From NCBI GenBank assembly GCA_024235675.1, contig JACKLZ010000001.1, positions 310,001 to 374,000 on the forward strand: 64,000 nt of DNA, written 5' to 3'. Under the pieces are notes generated by a model that saw nothing but the letters and a program-made list of their open reading frames with translations, made no database searches and was not told the DNA's origin. Both the position numbers and the translations under genes were made by a program. Shown in pieces: positions 49,290 through 58,537 of this stretch. Within the stretch, counting starts at the first letter, position 1. The number at the start of each line of letters is the position of its first letter. This DNA comes from Zoogloeaceae bacterium (GTDB lineage Bacteria > Pseudomonadota > Gammaproteobacteria > Burkholderiales > Rhodocyclaceae).

Positions 49290-50137
49290 CCACCCACCAG
49301 CAGGCTCTGGCGGCCCCACCACTGCGCATCGGCGGCCAGAGTGATTGGTGTTTTGACCGCCGCCGCTTCGATGCAAAGCATGCGCCGGAAGTCTTTATCG
49401 GGCATGTCGGCCAAGGCCGCGGCGCCGGCTTCCCACGGGTTCCAGATCACCACATCGGTGAAGTTTTCCTGATCAATCTGCAGCGCCCGACCGCCATCGT
49501 CGAGCACCATCGGCCGGCGCACGTCGTGGTAAATGCGGTCGATGGGGTCGTCGATCTGCAGCATCGGCATTGGATCGGTCTTGCGCGCGCCGCCGTCGCA
49601 CTGATCGGTGTAGTGCAGGCCTTTCAGTCCATGGACTTCGGCCAGTTCGACCTCACCCACGCGCAGATAGGTGTGCAGCGCGGCGGTAAATTCAAGCGCG
49701 TCGGCGCCGGTGTTGGTGACCTCCAGCTCCATGTCGAGTCGGTTGCCGCCAATATTGACGGTCAATTCCAGCGAGAACAGATAGGGCCACAGGCTCAGTG
49801 ATGTGTCGTCGCTGTCGATGCCGAGCGTGAGCATGACTTGCCCGTCGACTTCGCGTTGGTCGATGAGCCGCCAGGGGCGGGTACGGACAAGGCCGTGGCG
49901 CGGCAACGGGCCATGTGCCGCGAACTGGGGGAAGCACACCGGGGCGCCGCCGCGGATAGCGGTGCGCGCGTCAAATACCGCCTGGTCGCTCAGATAGAGC
50001 CAGGGCCGGCCCGCCGCCGCTTGCCAGTGCAGCACCTGGCCGCCAAAGAGGCTGACGGTCGCTTCTGCGCCCTCGGCCGTGCGGACCTGAATGACCGGTT
50101 GGCCGTGAAGTGTTTCAGTGGAAATGGTTGATTTCAT
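49286..50137 (-). CDS. D-hexose-6-phosphate mutarotase (YeaD-like), 283 aa
   Basis: Galactose-mutarotase fold enzyme interconverting anomers of sugar 6-phosphates. AIRGGAPVCFPQFAAHGPLP near residue 62, RHGLVRTRPW with catalytic His, LHTYLRVGEV and VIWNPWEAGA (Glu near the C-terminus) are family blocks. Lies 3 nt after tag on the same strand. Confidence 0.9.
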   Translation of the reverse strand: MKSTISTETLHGQPVIQVRTAEGAEATVSLFGGQVLHWQAAAGRPWLYLSDQAVFDARTAIRGGAPVCFPQFAAHGPLPRHGLVRTRPWRLIDQREVDGQVMLTLGIDSDDTSLSLWPYLFSLELTVNIGGNRLDMELEVTNTGADALEFTAALHTYLRVGEVELAEVHGLKGLHYTDQCDGGARKTDPMPMLQIDDPIDRIYHDVRRPMVLDDGGRALQIDQENFTDVVIWNPWEAGAAALADMPDKDFRRMLCIEAAAVKTPITLAADAQWWGRQSLLVGG

Positions 50138-50140
50138 TTT

Positions 50141-50734
50141 TTAGCGTGATTGCGCGGCGTGTTCGGGATGTTGGGGGCAGCTGAGCAAATGGTCATTCAC
50201 CATGCCGGTGGCCTGCGCGAAGGCATAGCAGATGGTGGAGCCGACAAATTTGAAGCCGTGGCGTTTGAGTTCGCGGCTGAGGGTGTCGGACAAGGCCGTT
50301 TTCCCCGGCACATCGGCCATGCTCTGCCGTCGATTGATGTGTGGCTGGCCATCCACGAATTGCCATAACCAGCGGTCAAAACTGCCTTCTCGTGCCTGCA
50401 GTTCGAGAAAGGCGCGGGCGTTGCCGATGCTTGCGCGGATTTTGCCTGCGTGACGAATGATGCCGGCGTCGGCCACCAGCCGGGCAACATCGTCGTCGGT
50501 GTAGGCCGCAATGCGCGCCACGTCGAAATTGTCGAAGGCGCGCCGGTAGCCCGCGCGTTTTTGCAGCACCGTCCACCACGACAGACCTGCCTGAGCGCCT
50601 TCGAGCGTCAGCATCTCGAACAGCATCGTGTCGTCATGCTGCGGCACGCCCCATTCTTCGTCGTGGTAAGCGACGTAGAGCGATTCAGTGCCGCACCAGG
50701 GGCAGCGGTCGGTGGGAGCGTGCGTGTCGGTCAC
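50141..50734 (-). CDS. tag: DNA-3-methyladenine glycosylase I, 197 aa
   Basis: Removes 3-methyladenine from DNA. Zinc ligands in RCPWCGTE and YHDEEWG near the N-terminus and DHLLSCPQH near the C-terminus; GLSWWTVLQKRAGYRRAFDN is the helix-hairpin-helix base pocket. Starts at GTG 50734. Its GGAGG ribosome site is buried in a perfect 12-bp hairpin directly adjoining the start codon, so translation should be restricted unless the hairpin opens. Confidence 0.92.
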   Translation of the reverse strand: MTDTHAPTDRCPWCGTESLYVAYHDEEWGVPQHDDTMLFEMLTLEGAQAGLSWWTVLQKRAGYRRAFDNFDVARIAAYTDDDVARLVADAGIIRHAGKIRASIGNARAFLELQAREGSFDRWLWQFVDGQPHINRRQSMADVPGKTALSDTLSRELKRHGFKFVGSTICYAFAQATGMVNDHLLSCPQHPEHAAQSR

Positions 50735-50764
50735 AATGGCGCCTCCGGGGATGGAGGCGCCATT
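50735..50764 (-). promoter_or_regulatory. Hairpin sequestering the tag ribosome-binding site
   Basis: On the minus strand AATGGCGCCTCC-ATCCCC-GGAGGCGCCATT, a perfect 12-bp stem, is followed at once by the GTG of tag. GGAGG (7 nt from GTG) is inside the 3' arm. A 10-codon frame MAPPSPEAPL starts in the 5' arm after ACGAGG and ends in a TGA overlapping the GTG. No T-run follows, so it is not a standard terminator. Confidence 0.6.
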
Positions 50765-50781
50765 GTAGCCTCGTGCGGCGC

Positions 50782-53469
50782 TCAGTCTTGCAGCGGGAGG
50801 ACGCCGAGCTTGACCGTGCTGTCGTCCGGATCGCTGGAGAGCACAAAGCCAAGGCTTTGCACAAAGCGCAGCATGCGCTCGTTATTGGCCAGGAACACGC
50901 CGTTCATGTAGACCAGGCCGCGGTTGCGGGCGGTTTCGATGAGTACGCCCATCAGCCGGCGGGCCAGGCCACGGTGTTGCCAATCGTCGGCCACCACCAC
51001 GGCGAACTCGCAGGATTCGCCATCCGGATTCACCGCGTAACGGCAGACGCCGATCTCGGTTTCCTGACCTTCGTTGGCGACGGTGGCGACAAAGGCCATT
51101 TCACGGTCGTAGTCGATCTGCGTCAGGCGCACGACCATGGCGGGGGGCAGCTCGCGCATGGTGTTCATGAAGCGGAAGTACTTGGTTTCGGCGGACAGCT
51201 TGCGCACGAAATTGACTTCGAGGTCGGCGTCTTCCGGCTTGATCGCGCGGATGGTGACGTCGGTGCCGTCGGGCAGCGTCCAGTGCGTGGTCAGGTGCTG
51301 TGGATACGGGTGGATCGACATGTGATCGTAGCGATCGGCTGTCGGCGAGACGTTGTCTGCGACGATGCGCGCATCCACCGCGACCGCACCGTCCTCGTCG
51401 ACGATCAGCGGGTTGATGTCGAGTTCTTTGAGCCACGGCAACTCGCACACCATTTCGGAGACGCGCAGCAACACCATCTCCAGCGCCTCCATGTTGATCG
51501 GCGGCATGTTGCGGAACTCGTCCAGATAGGCCGAGACGCGGGTCGAGCGGATCAGGTCGCGGGCCAGATAGGAGTTGAGCGGCGGCAGGGCGATGGCGCG
51601 GTCTTTTTGTACTTCGACGCGGGTGCCGCCCTCGCCGAAGGTGATGATCGGGCCGAACACCGGATCGCGTCGCACGCCGACCATCAGCTCGCGGCCATTG
51701 CGCTTGATCACCATCGGTTCGATGGCAATGCCGTTGATGCTGGCGTTCGGATGGGTGCGGCGCACGCCTTCGAGGATTTCCTGGTAGGCGGTGCGCACGG
51801 CGGCCAGGCTGGTGAGGTTGAGGCGCACTCCGCCCACGTCGGACTTGTGGGTGATGTCGAGCGAATCGATCTTCATCACCACCGGCAGGCCGATCTCTTC
51901 GGCCAGCACCATGGCCTCGGTGGCCGAGCGGGCGACCACGGTCTGGGCGATGGGGATGCGGAAGGCGGCGAGAATGGCCTTCGATTCCATCTCATTGAGC
52001 ACTTTGCGGCGCTCGTTGAGTGCGGTCTCGATGACCAGTCGCGCGCTTTCGATCGATGGCGGGTTGCTCTGCGACAAGGAGGCCGGGGTTTGCGCCAGCA
52101 GCTTCTGGTTGCGGTAGTAGGCCGAGATATGGCTGAACAACTCCACCGCCGGCTCGGGCGTGCGGAAGGTCGGGATACCCGCGGCTTCGAAGAGCTTGCG
52201 CGCTTCGCCGACTTGCTCTTCGCCCATGAAACAGGTCACCACCGGCTTGTCGGCGCTGCGCTCTTCTTCAATCAGCGCCTTGGCAACATCGGTTGCGCGG
52301 GTCATGGCCTGCGGGGTGAGCATGACCAGTACGCCGTCGACGTTCGGGCCTTCGAGTACGGCCTTGATGGCGCTGCGGTAACGGTCGACATCGGCGTCAC
52401 CGAGGACGTCGATCGGGTTGCCGTGCGACCAGGTGGCCGGCAGGCAGGCGTTGAGCTTGGCCATGGTGGTGTCGGACAGCTGCGCCAAGGGGATGCCCAG
52501 ATCGAGCGCCCGGTCGGCAGCCATCAGGCCCGGCCCGCCACCGTTGGTGATGATGGCCAGACGATTGCCGCGGGGGCGGAAGTGCGAGAACAGAGCGTTG
52601 GCCGCAGCAAAGAGCTGCCCAAGGCTGTACAGGCGGATCACGCCAGCGCGGCGGATTGCGGCGTCGAAGACAGCGTCATCGCCCACTTGCGCACCGGTAT
52701 GGCTGAGCACGGCCTTGGAGGCCTCGGGGTGGCGACCGACCTTGATCAGCAGCACCGGCTTGACGCGGGCGGCGCCGCGCAGGGCGCTCATGAAGCGGCG
52801 CGCATCGCGCAGGCCTTCGACGTACAGAAAAATGCTTTCGGTACGCGGGTCCGAAATCATGAATTCGAGGGCTTCGCCAAAATCGACGTCGCGCGACGAG
52901 CCCAGCGACACCACGGCCGAGAAGCCGACGTTGTTCGGGCGTGCCCAGTCGAGAATCGCGGTGCACAGCGCGCCGGATTGCGAGATCAGGCCGATCGAGC
53001 CGGGCAGGGCGCGGCCGTGGGCAAAGGTGGCGTTGAGGCCGAGGTCGGGCCGCATGATGCCCAGGCAGTTGGGGCCGAGCAGGCGGATCTTGTGTCGGCG
53101 GGCGGTATCCATCAGCGAACGCTCAAGCGCGGCGCCGCGCGGACCGGTCTCCGAGAACCCGGCAGACAGAACGATGGCGGCTTTGACGCCGGCACGACCG
53201 CAGCTGTCGATGATGGCCGGCACTTTTTGCGCTGCAGTGGCGATGACCACCATGTCGAGGCGCAGCGGGACATCTTCAACGCTCTTGTAGCACTTCACCC
53301 CGTGCACTTTGTCGTGTTTGGGGTTGATCGCGAAGATCTTGCCCTTGAAGCCGGCGTCGAGCATGTTGCGGATCAGCACGCCGCCGATCGCAGTTTCGCG
53401 CTCACTGGCGCCAATGACGCCAACAGATTTGGGCTCGAAGAGCGGGGTGAGGTAGTGCTTTTCTTTCAT
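50782..53469 (-). CDS. Pat/YfiQ-type protein acetyltransferase (NDP-forming acyl-CoA synthetase-like + GNAT), 895 aa
   Basis: The CoA-binding and succinyl-CoA-synthetase-like domains (about 1-460, SVGVIGASERETAIGGVLIR, GPNCLGIMRP, SQSGALCTAILDW) and an ATP-grasp domain (about 490-700) are fused to a C-terminal GNAT domain (about 725-885, VVVADDWQHRGLARRLMGVL). This is the layout of Pat/PatZ, which acetylates lysines of acetyl-CoA synthetase and other enzymes. The ATP-grasp part is probably regulatory. Upstream of tag, same strand. Confidence 0.88.
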   Translation of the reverse strand: MKEKHYLTPLFEPKSVGVIGASERETAIGGVLIRNMLDAGFKGKIFAINPKHDKVHGVKCYKSVEDVPLRLDMVVIATAAQKVPAIIDSCGRAGVKAAIVLSAGFSETGPRGAALERSLMDTARRHKIRLLGPNCLGIMRPDLGLNATFAHGRALPGSIGLISQSGALCTAILDWARPNNVGFSAVVSLGSSRDVDFGEALEFMISDPRTESIFLYVEGLRDARRFMSALRGAARVKPVLLIKVGRHPEASKAVLSHTGAQVGDDAVFDAAIRRAGVIRLYSLGQLFAAANALFSHFRPRGNRLAIITNGGGPGLMAADRALDLGIPLAQLSDTTMAKLNACLPATWSHGNPIDVLGDADVDRYRSAIKAVLEGPNVDGVLVMLTPQAMTRATDVAKALIEEERSADKPVVTCFMGEEQVGEARKLFEAAGIPTFRTPEPAVELFSHISAYYRNQKLLAQTPASLSQSNPPSIESARLVIETALNERRKVLNEMESKAILAAFRIPIAQTVVARSATEAMVLAEEIGLPVVMKIDSLDITHKSDVGGVRLNLTSLAAVRTAYQEILEGVRRTHPNASINGIAIEPMVIKRNGRELMVGVRRDPVFGPIITFGEGGTRVEVQKDRAIALPPLNSYLARDLIRSTRVSAYLDEFRNMPPINMEALEMVLLRVSEMVCELPWLKELDINPLIVDEDGAVAVDARIVADNVSPTADRYDHMSIHPYPQHLTTHWTLPDGTDVTIRAIKPEDADLEVNFVRKLSAETKYFRFMNTMRELPPAMVVRLTQIDYDREMAFVATVANEGQETEIGVCRYAVNPDGESCEFAVVVADDWQHRGLARRLMGVLIETARNRGLVYMNGVFLANNERMLRFVQSLGFVLSSDPDDSTVKLGVLPLQD

Positions 53470-53720
53470 CGTCGTAGTCCGTACTCAATGACATTCGATA
53501 TCAACGCGTTCGCGGACACCGAAGAATCAGTCGGGGAGTGCATGTTGAAACATAGTGCAGTGCAACATGGTCATTCTGACACATATCAGTTTTACAACGG
53601 CTCAGTTTGCAGATTGTTTGAGGAATGTTTGGCAGTCGGTGTCGTGTTCGCGCCGCAAAGTGGTGTGGCCAGTGGTGGTTGGCGGATGCACGATTTGCGC
53701 GCGCACGGAAAAACCTGACC
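53470..53720. other. Gap between the histidine-kinase gene and pat
   Basis: 251 bp, more AT-rich than its surroundings. It must hold the pat promoter and the end of the kinase mRNA. I see no supported gene or clear terminator. Confidence 0.4.
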
Positions 53721-56700
53721 TCAATGGCCGATCGAGAAGCTGAATCGCGCGCCTTCGCCAGGGGCGGATTCGGCCCGGATCTGGCCGCCATGACGCTGGA
53801 TGATGCGGGCCACTGTGGCCAGACCGATGCCCGAGCCGGCGTATTCGCTGGTGACATGGAGGCGGTTGAAGGGCAGAAAGAGTTTGTCGGCGTAGGCCAT
53901 GTCGAAACCGACGCCGTTGTCGGCAATGCAGAACATGACCTCTTCATCATCGCGGGTGGCGAAGAAGGCAATTTGGGTGACGGCCTGGGCTGACGAGAAT
54001 TTCCAGGCATTGCGCAGCAGGTTTTCAAGCACAACGCGCATCAGCGCGCGGTCGGCATGGGCGGTCAGGCCAGGGGTGATGTCCGTTTCAACGACGCGCT
54101 CGGGTGACTCGTGGCGCATTTCGACAATCAGCTCTTCGACCAGCTGGCTCAGATCGATGTTTTCGCGGCGCAGTGTCTGGCGCGTGAGGCGGGCCAGCTC
54201 GATCAGGTCGTCAATCAGATGCGCCATTCTGAGGGTTGCCGCTCGAATGCGCGCGAGATAGGCGGCTGAGGTCGCGTCGAGCTGTTCGGCCATGTCTTCT
54301 TGCAGGATGCTCGCGAAGCCCTCGATGGCGCGCAGGGGCGCCCTCAGATCGTGTGACACCGAATACGAGAAGGCCTCCAGCTCCCGATTGGAGGCTTCGA
54401 GTTCGGCGGTACGTGCCCGCACGCGCGCTTCGAGTTCCATATTGACGTTCTTGAGCGTCAGTTCGGCCACTTTGCGTGTTGTGATGTCGTCGAGAGAGCC
54501 CATGATGCCGATGGCGCCGCCGCCGGGGCGGATCATCTGGCGTGCGTGCGCTTCGAGCCAGCGGATTTCGCCTTCGGTGGTGCGGATCCGCAGTTCCATG
54601 ATTTCGTCGTGGGCGGCGCCGGTGTTGAGCCGGTTGAACAGCAGGCGCGCGCGTCCGCGATCGTCCGGGTGCAGGAAGCTCGCCAAGGGCTGGCCGACGC
54701 TGCTGTCAATGGTGTAGCCCGAGATCTGCATCCAGGCTGGATTGAGGAAGGTGAAGACGCCATTGAGATCAGTCTGGAAAATGACTTCGTTGACCGATTC
54801 CACCACCTCTTGATAGCGGGTGCGGCTCTCCTGCAGGGCCCGCTCGGCCTGCACGCGATCGGAGATGTCACGAATCACGCGAAGCGTTGCCGGGCCACCG
54901 TCAAAGTCGACGACCACGCCGGTCGACTCGACCTCGACATCGGTACCGCTGAGCCCCTGGAAGCGGAACTGCGCACGCGGCAGGGTCTGGCCCGCCTGCA
55001 GGCGGCTCAACGCCAGCGCCTGCCGCTTGTCCTTGGTATGCGGTTTTTCAAAAAAGCGGCTCAGCGGAGTGTCGAGCAACACCGTCGCCGTCGGTGCGCC
55101 AAAAATCTGTGTTGCTGCTGCATTGGCGAAGAGTATCCGGTCGTCGCGATGCACGATGATGCCGTCTGGTGTGACATCGACGAGGCGCCGGTAGCGGCTC
55201 TCGGCGGCGCGTCGTTCGCGCTGGGCGATGATGCGGGCGGTGATGTCTTCGACAATGGTGATGAAGCCCTTGAGGCTGCCGTGTTCATCTCGTAAAGCGG
55301 TGACCGAGATATGCGCCCACACCGTATGTCCGTCTTGATGGAGGTAACGTTTTTCTCGTTGGTGCGATGAGATCTGGCCACTGATAAAGGCGCGATAGGC
55401 CTGGTCGTCTGCGGCCTGATCGTCCGGATGGGTGAATATGCGAAAGTCGCGACCGAGCAGCGCGCGCCTCGGATAGCCCAGCATGTGCGCGAAGGCTGCA
55501 TTGACGCTCTGTCGTCGGCCGTCAGCGTCAAGTGTGATGATGCCGACCGGGGCGTGTTCAAAGGTGTTGCGATAGCGCGCTTCACTGGTGGCCAGCGCGA
55601 GCTGGATATTCCGCTCGGTGGTGATGTCGCGTGCAACACCCCGATAGCCGCCGAAACGACCGGCACTATCGTAATAGGGCCTTCCTGTCACGGAAAACCA
55701 GCGGGTTGTCTTGCCGGGTGGCTGCCGTGAGTAGACAAAGTCAGTGAAGGCTTCGTGTCGCTCGCAGACGTGCACATGCGCTTTCCAATGGGCGTCGGTC
55801 TCGCTGGCCCCGGCCAGCGCCCAGCGCGTCTTGCCGATGACGTTGTCGACATCAATGGCCTGCTCGTTACGTGGGCTGGTGACCATGCGTGTAAACCGGA
55901 ACTGCGTGTCCTGTTCCCAGAACCAGTCGAAGGAGCCTTCCACCAAGGTGCGAAAGCGCTCTTCGCTCTCGCTCAACTCGCGTTCGGCATTGATGCGTTG
56001 CGTGATGTCGCGGCCGACGCCGCGGTAGCCCTCGAAATTGCCATGTCGGAACAGTGGCTTGCCGACGAATTCGAGATGTCGAAGTGCGCCTGAAAGATCA
56101 TGGCGTGACAGCAGGAGCGTAAAGGGCTCGTGCTTCGAAACGCGCTGTTGGTGGTCCGACCAGCGGCCGGCGTCCATGTTGTTGAAAGGCAGCTCCCACA
56201 GATGTGCCCCGACAAACTCGGCACTGTCCATATTGGCCATGCTGCGCATGCCTTCGCTCATCAACGTGAAGCGGTGTTCACTGTCGGTCTCCCACAGCCA
56301 GTCGCTGGAGAGCTCGACAAAATCCATCAGCCGGCGCTGATTGAATTCGGTGACGGCGGTCGCCCGATGCGCAAAATCGACCGCAAAGCGGTAATTGCGA
56401 ATCGAGCGCAAGGCGAGCACGAGCACTGTGCCGAGCACTGCCACCAGCAGGGCCAGGCCGATCCAGCCGGTCGTGTCGTTCAAGGCTGGCAGGGCGTCGG
56501 GGGGGGGCGTCGCGGCGGCGGTTTCACTGCCTCGGGCCAGCCACCATTTTCCCGACAGGGCCAGCAATACAGCCAAGGCCAAGCCCGCCAGCGCCAGCGA
56601 GCGGTGCAGCAAGCGTTTCGCCGTCGATGGCGTGGCGAGGAGATCGGCAGGCTTGTCGTGTGAATCCATGTCGGGGACCGTGGTGAGTCGCGGTCGGTGC

Positions 56701-56741
56701 GGATGTGTTTTCCGACCGGACGGCCTAGGCTGAGATTCCAT
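53721..56741 (-). CDS. Multi-PAS membrane sensor histidine kinase, 1006 aa
   Basis: Two transmembrane helices (about 45-65 and 90-112) are followed by about five PAS/PAC repeats (about 140-255, 262-385, 390-510, 520-640, 645-765), each ending in a GYRGV or DIT-type PAC segment. Then come HisKA with the phospho-acceptor His in SYSVSHDLRAPLRAIEGF (about 785) and HATPase_c with NLLRNAWKFSS, DNGVGFDMAYADK and GSGIGLATVARI. No receiver domain and no response-regulator gene next to it. Start uncertain: 56741 or the ATG at 56669; neither has a good ribosome site. Confidence 0.9.
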   Translation of the reverse strand: MESQPRPSGRKTHPHRPRLTTVPDMDSHDKPADLLATPSTAKRLLHRSLALAGLALAVLLALSGKWWLARGSETAAATPPPDALPALNDTTGWIGLALLVAVLGTVLVLALRSIRNYRFAVDFAHRATAVTEFNQRRLMDFVELSSDWLWETDSEHRFTLMSEGMRSMANMDSAEFVGAHLWELPFNNMDAGRWSDHQQRVSKHEPFTLLLSRHDLSGALRHLEFVGKPLFRHGNFEGYRGVGRDITQRINAERELSESEERFRTLVEGSFDWFWEQDTQFRFTRMVTSPRNEQAIDVDNVIGKTRWALAGASETDAHWKAHVHVCERHEAFTDFVYSRQPPGKTTRWFSVTGRPYYDSAGRFGGYRGVARDITTERNIQLALATSEARYRNTFEHAPVGIITLDADGRRQSVNAAFAHMLGYPRRALLGRDFRIFTHPDDQAADDQAYRAFISGQISSHQREKRYLHQDGHTVWAHISVTALRDEHGSLKGFITIVEDITARIIAQRERRAAESRYRRLVDVTPDGIIVHRDDRILFANAAATQIFGAPTATVLLDTPLSRFFEKPHTKDKRQALALSRLQAGQTLPRAQFRFQGLSGTDVEVESTGVVVDFDGGPATLRVIRDISDRVQAERALQESRTRYQEVVESVNEVIFQTDLNGVFTFLNPAWMQISGYTIDSSVGQPLASFLHPDDRGRARLLFNRLNTGAAHDEIMELRIRTTEGEIRWLEAHARQMIRPGGGAIGIMGSLDDITTRKVAELTLKNVNMELEARVRARTAELEASNRELEAFSYSVSHDLRAPLRAIEGFASILQEDMAEQLDATSAAYLARIRAATLRMAHLIDDLIELARLTRQTLRRENIDLSQLVEELIVEMRHESPERVVETDITPGLTAHADRALMRVVLENLLRNAWKFSSAQAVTQIAFFATRDDEEVMFCIADNGVGFDMAYADKLFLPFNRLHVTSEYAGSGIGLATVARIIQRHGGQIRAESAPGEGARFSFSIGH

Positions 56742-56842
56742 GGGGCGTTGGACGAATAATACGCCCTCGCACGTTTTGCTTCGCGGATGCGCAGCACGTG
56801 CACAGGCTAGAATTCACTATCAGATAAAAGTTTGGGGCAGTC

Positions 56843-57424
56843 ATGACTGAGTCGATAAGTCGCATGGCGGGTGTCGCGGGAAAACATGACTTTGGCATGC
56901 CGTCTGGGTGGGTGTGTCGATTTGCCAAGGGCTTGGCCGACGGTTCGCGCGTTCTCGATCTGGCCTGCGGGCGGGGCCGCCATGCGCGCTGGCTGGCCGA
57001 TCGCGGTTGCCGGGTCACCGCTGCCGACCGGGATCCGGCGACCCTGGCGGCGATAGCGTCTCATTCCGGCGTCACAGCGTGTGAGCTTGATCTCGAGTCC
57101 GGCGCCGCGTGGCCTTGGCCGGATGCCGCGTTTGACGCGATCGTGGTGACCAACTATCTCCACCGGCCGGGTTTTGACCGCCTCGGCGCCTTGCTTGGCC
57201 CCGGCGGAGTGCTGATTTATGAGACCTTCATGCTCGGCAACGCGGCCTTTGGCAAACCCAGCAATCCCGATTTTCTGCTGATGCCGGGCGAACTGCTTGA
57301 GCGAGCGCGGGATGGTTTTACCGTGATTGCCTTTGAGCAGGGCGAGATCGCGCGTCCGGCACCGGCCATGGTGCAACGTATTTGTGCACGCAAAGGCGAT
57401 GCGCCGGGCCGTCTGCCGGATTGA
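56843..57424 (+). CDS. Class I SAM-dependent methyltransferase, 193 aa
   Basis: Motif I VLDLACGRGRHARWLA near residues 38-53, acidic motif II VTAADRDP, and DAIVVTNYLHRP as motif IV. Similar in size to TehB/UbiE-like methyltransferases. Substrate not readable. Divergent from the kinase; its stop abuts the mnmH stop with no bases between. Confidence 0.82.
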   Translation: MTESISRMAGVAGKHDFGMPSGWVCRFAKGLADGSRVLDLACGRGRHARWLADRGCRVTAADRDPATLAAIASHSGVTACELDLESGAAWPWPDAAFDAIVVTNYLHRPGFDRLGALLGPGGVLIYETFMLGNAAFGKPSNPDFLLMPGELLERARDGFTVIAFEQGEIARPAPAMVQRICARKGDAPGRLPD

Positions 57425-58492
57425 TCAGTGGGAATCGGCTCGCGCCGGTGTTTTCGCCAGAATGGCCTCGGCAATGGCCGATATTCCAGTCGGACTCAAG
57501 TTGTCTGCGCGAACGTGGATGGCGCCACCAAATCGGACATAGTTGCTGTTTTGCGAGCGCTTGTAGAGCGGGTCGTAGTGCTGATCGACCAGTTCGGTGA
57601 ACAAGGCTGGCAACTCGTGCGCAGCGGCGTATTCCTGCCAACGCGCCAGCGTCTCTTTTGAAACGATGCGGTTGAGGCAGCCGAGTTTGTGCTGCAGATC
57701 GGCCACGTCGTCGCCCAGGTAGGCATAATCGCGCAGCAGGAACTCGATGCGCGCTTCGCGGCTGGCGTCGATGGCGAAGCAGGGCGAGCCTCGCATGGCT
57801 TCCATCAACTCGGTCGGCAGGTGTACCCGGCCAATCTTGCGGCTCTCGGCTTCCACATAGACCGGTCGATCAGGGCTGAAGCGGCTGAGTACGGCGTGCA
57901 ACGCAGTTTCGAACTTCTTTTGCGTCGGCTGGGCAATGCCGGGCAGCGCGCCGAGCACCGAGCCTTTGTGCGAGGCCAGCCCCTCCAGATCGAGCACCTG
58001 CGCACCGGCCGCGGCCAGCGCTTCGAGAATGCGTGTTTTGGCGCTGCCGGTGGCGCCGCAAACAACGCGAAAATCAAGGGTCGCCGGTTGCAGCTCGAGC
58101 GCATCAATTACCATCCGGCGAAAATTCTTGTAGCCACCTTCGAGCTGGCAGGCGTCCCAGCCGACCATGCGCAGCCAGGTCACGAAGGCCCCGCTGCGCT
58201 GCCCGCCGCGCCAGCAATACACCAGCGGTCGCCAGTGTTTGGGCTTGTCCTGGAAGTGCGCGTGCAGATGGCGGGCCAGGTTCTCGGCCACCAGCGCGCC
58301 GCCAATGCGCCGCGCTTCGAAGGGCGAGACCTGCTTGTAGATGGTGCCCACGCGGGCGCGCTGTTCGTCGTCCAGCACCGGCATGTTCACCGCCCCGGGG
58401 ATATGATCGTCCGCGAACTCGGCCGGCGAGCGCACATCGATGATCTCGTCAAATTCGGAAAGCTGTGCTACGGTCGCGCTGCCTTTTTTCAT
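57425..58492 (-). CDS. mnmH: tRNA 2-selenouridine synthase, 355 aa
   Basis: Replaces sulfur by selenium in 2-thiouridine of tRNA wobble bases (via a geranylated intermediate). An N-terminal rhodanese domain with active Cys93 in VYCWRGGQRSG is followed by a P-loop domain with GATGSAKT at about 146-153. Start at 58492 with AGGA upstream; an ATG six bases earlier is possible. Divergent from selD, which provides selenophosphate. Confidence 0.93.
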   Translation of the reverse strand: MKKGSATVAQLSEFDEIIDVRSPAEFADDHIPGAVNMPVLDDEQRARVGTIYKQVSPFEARRIGGALVAENLARHLHAHFQDKPKHWRPLVYCWRGGQRSGAFVTWLRMVGWDACQLEGGYKNFRRMVIDALELQPATLDFRVVCGATGSAKTRILEALAAAGAQVLDLEGLASHKGSVLGALPGIAQPTQKKFETALHAVLSRFSPDRPVYVEAESRKIGRVHLPTELMEAMRGSPCFAIDASREARIEFLLRDYAYLGDDVADLQHKLGCLNRIVSKETLARWQEYAAAHELPALFTELVDQHYDPLYKRSQNSNYVRFGGAIHVRADNLSPTGISAIAEAILAKTPARADSH

Positions 58493-58537
58493 CACCATCC
58501 TGTGCCGGCGCCGCTCGCGCGCCTCTGTGTGTAAATC

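Noticed and set aside
50773..53718. A 981-codon plus-strand open frame opposite pat
   Set aside because: It mirrors the minus-strand gene, whose domains (CoA-binding, ATP-grasp, GNAT) are clear. The antisense protein is His/Gly/Val/Asp-rich without motifs, as expected from reading GC-rich codons backwards.
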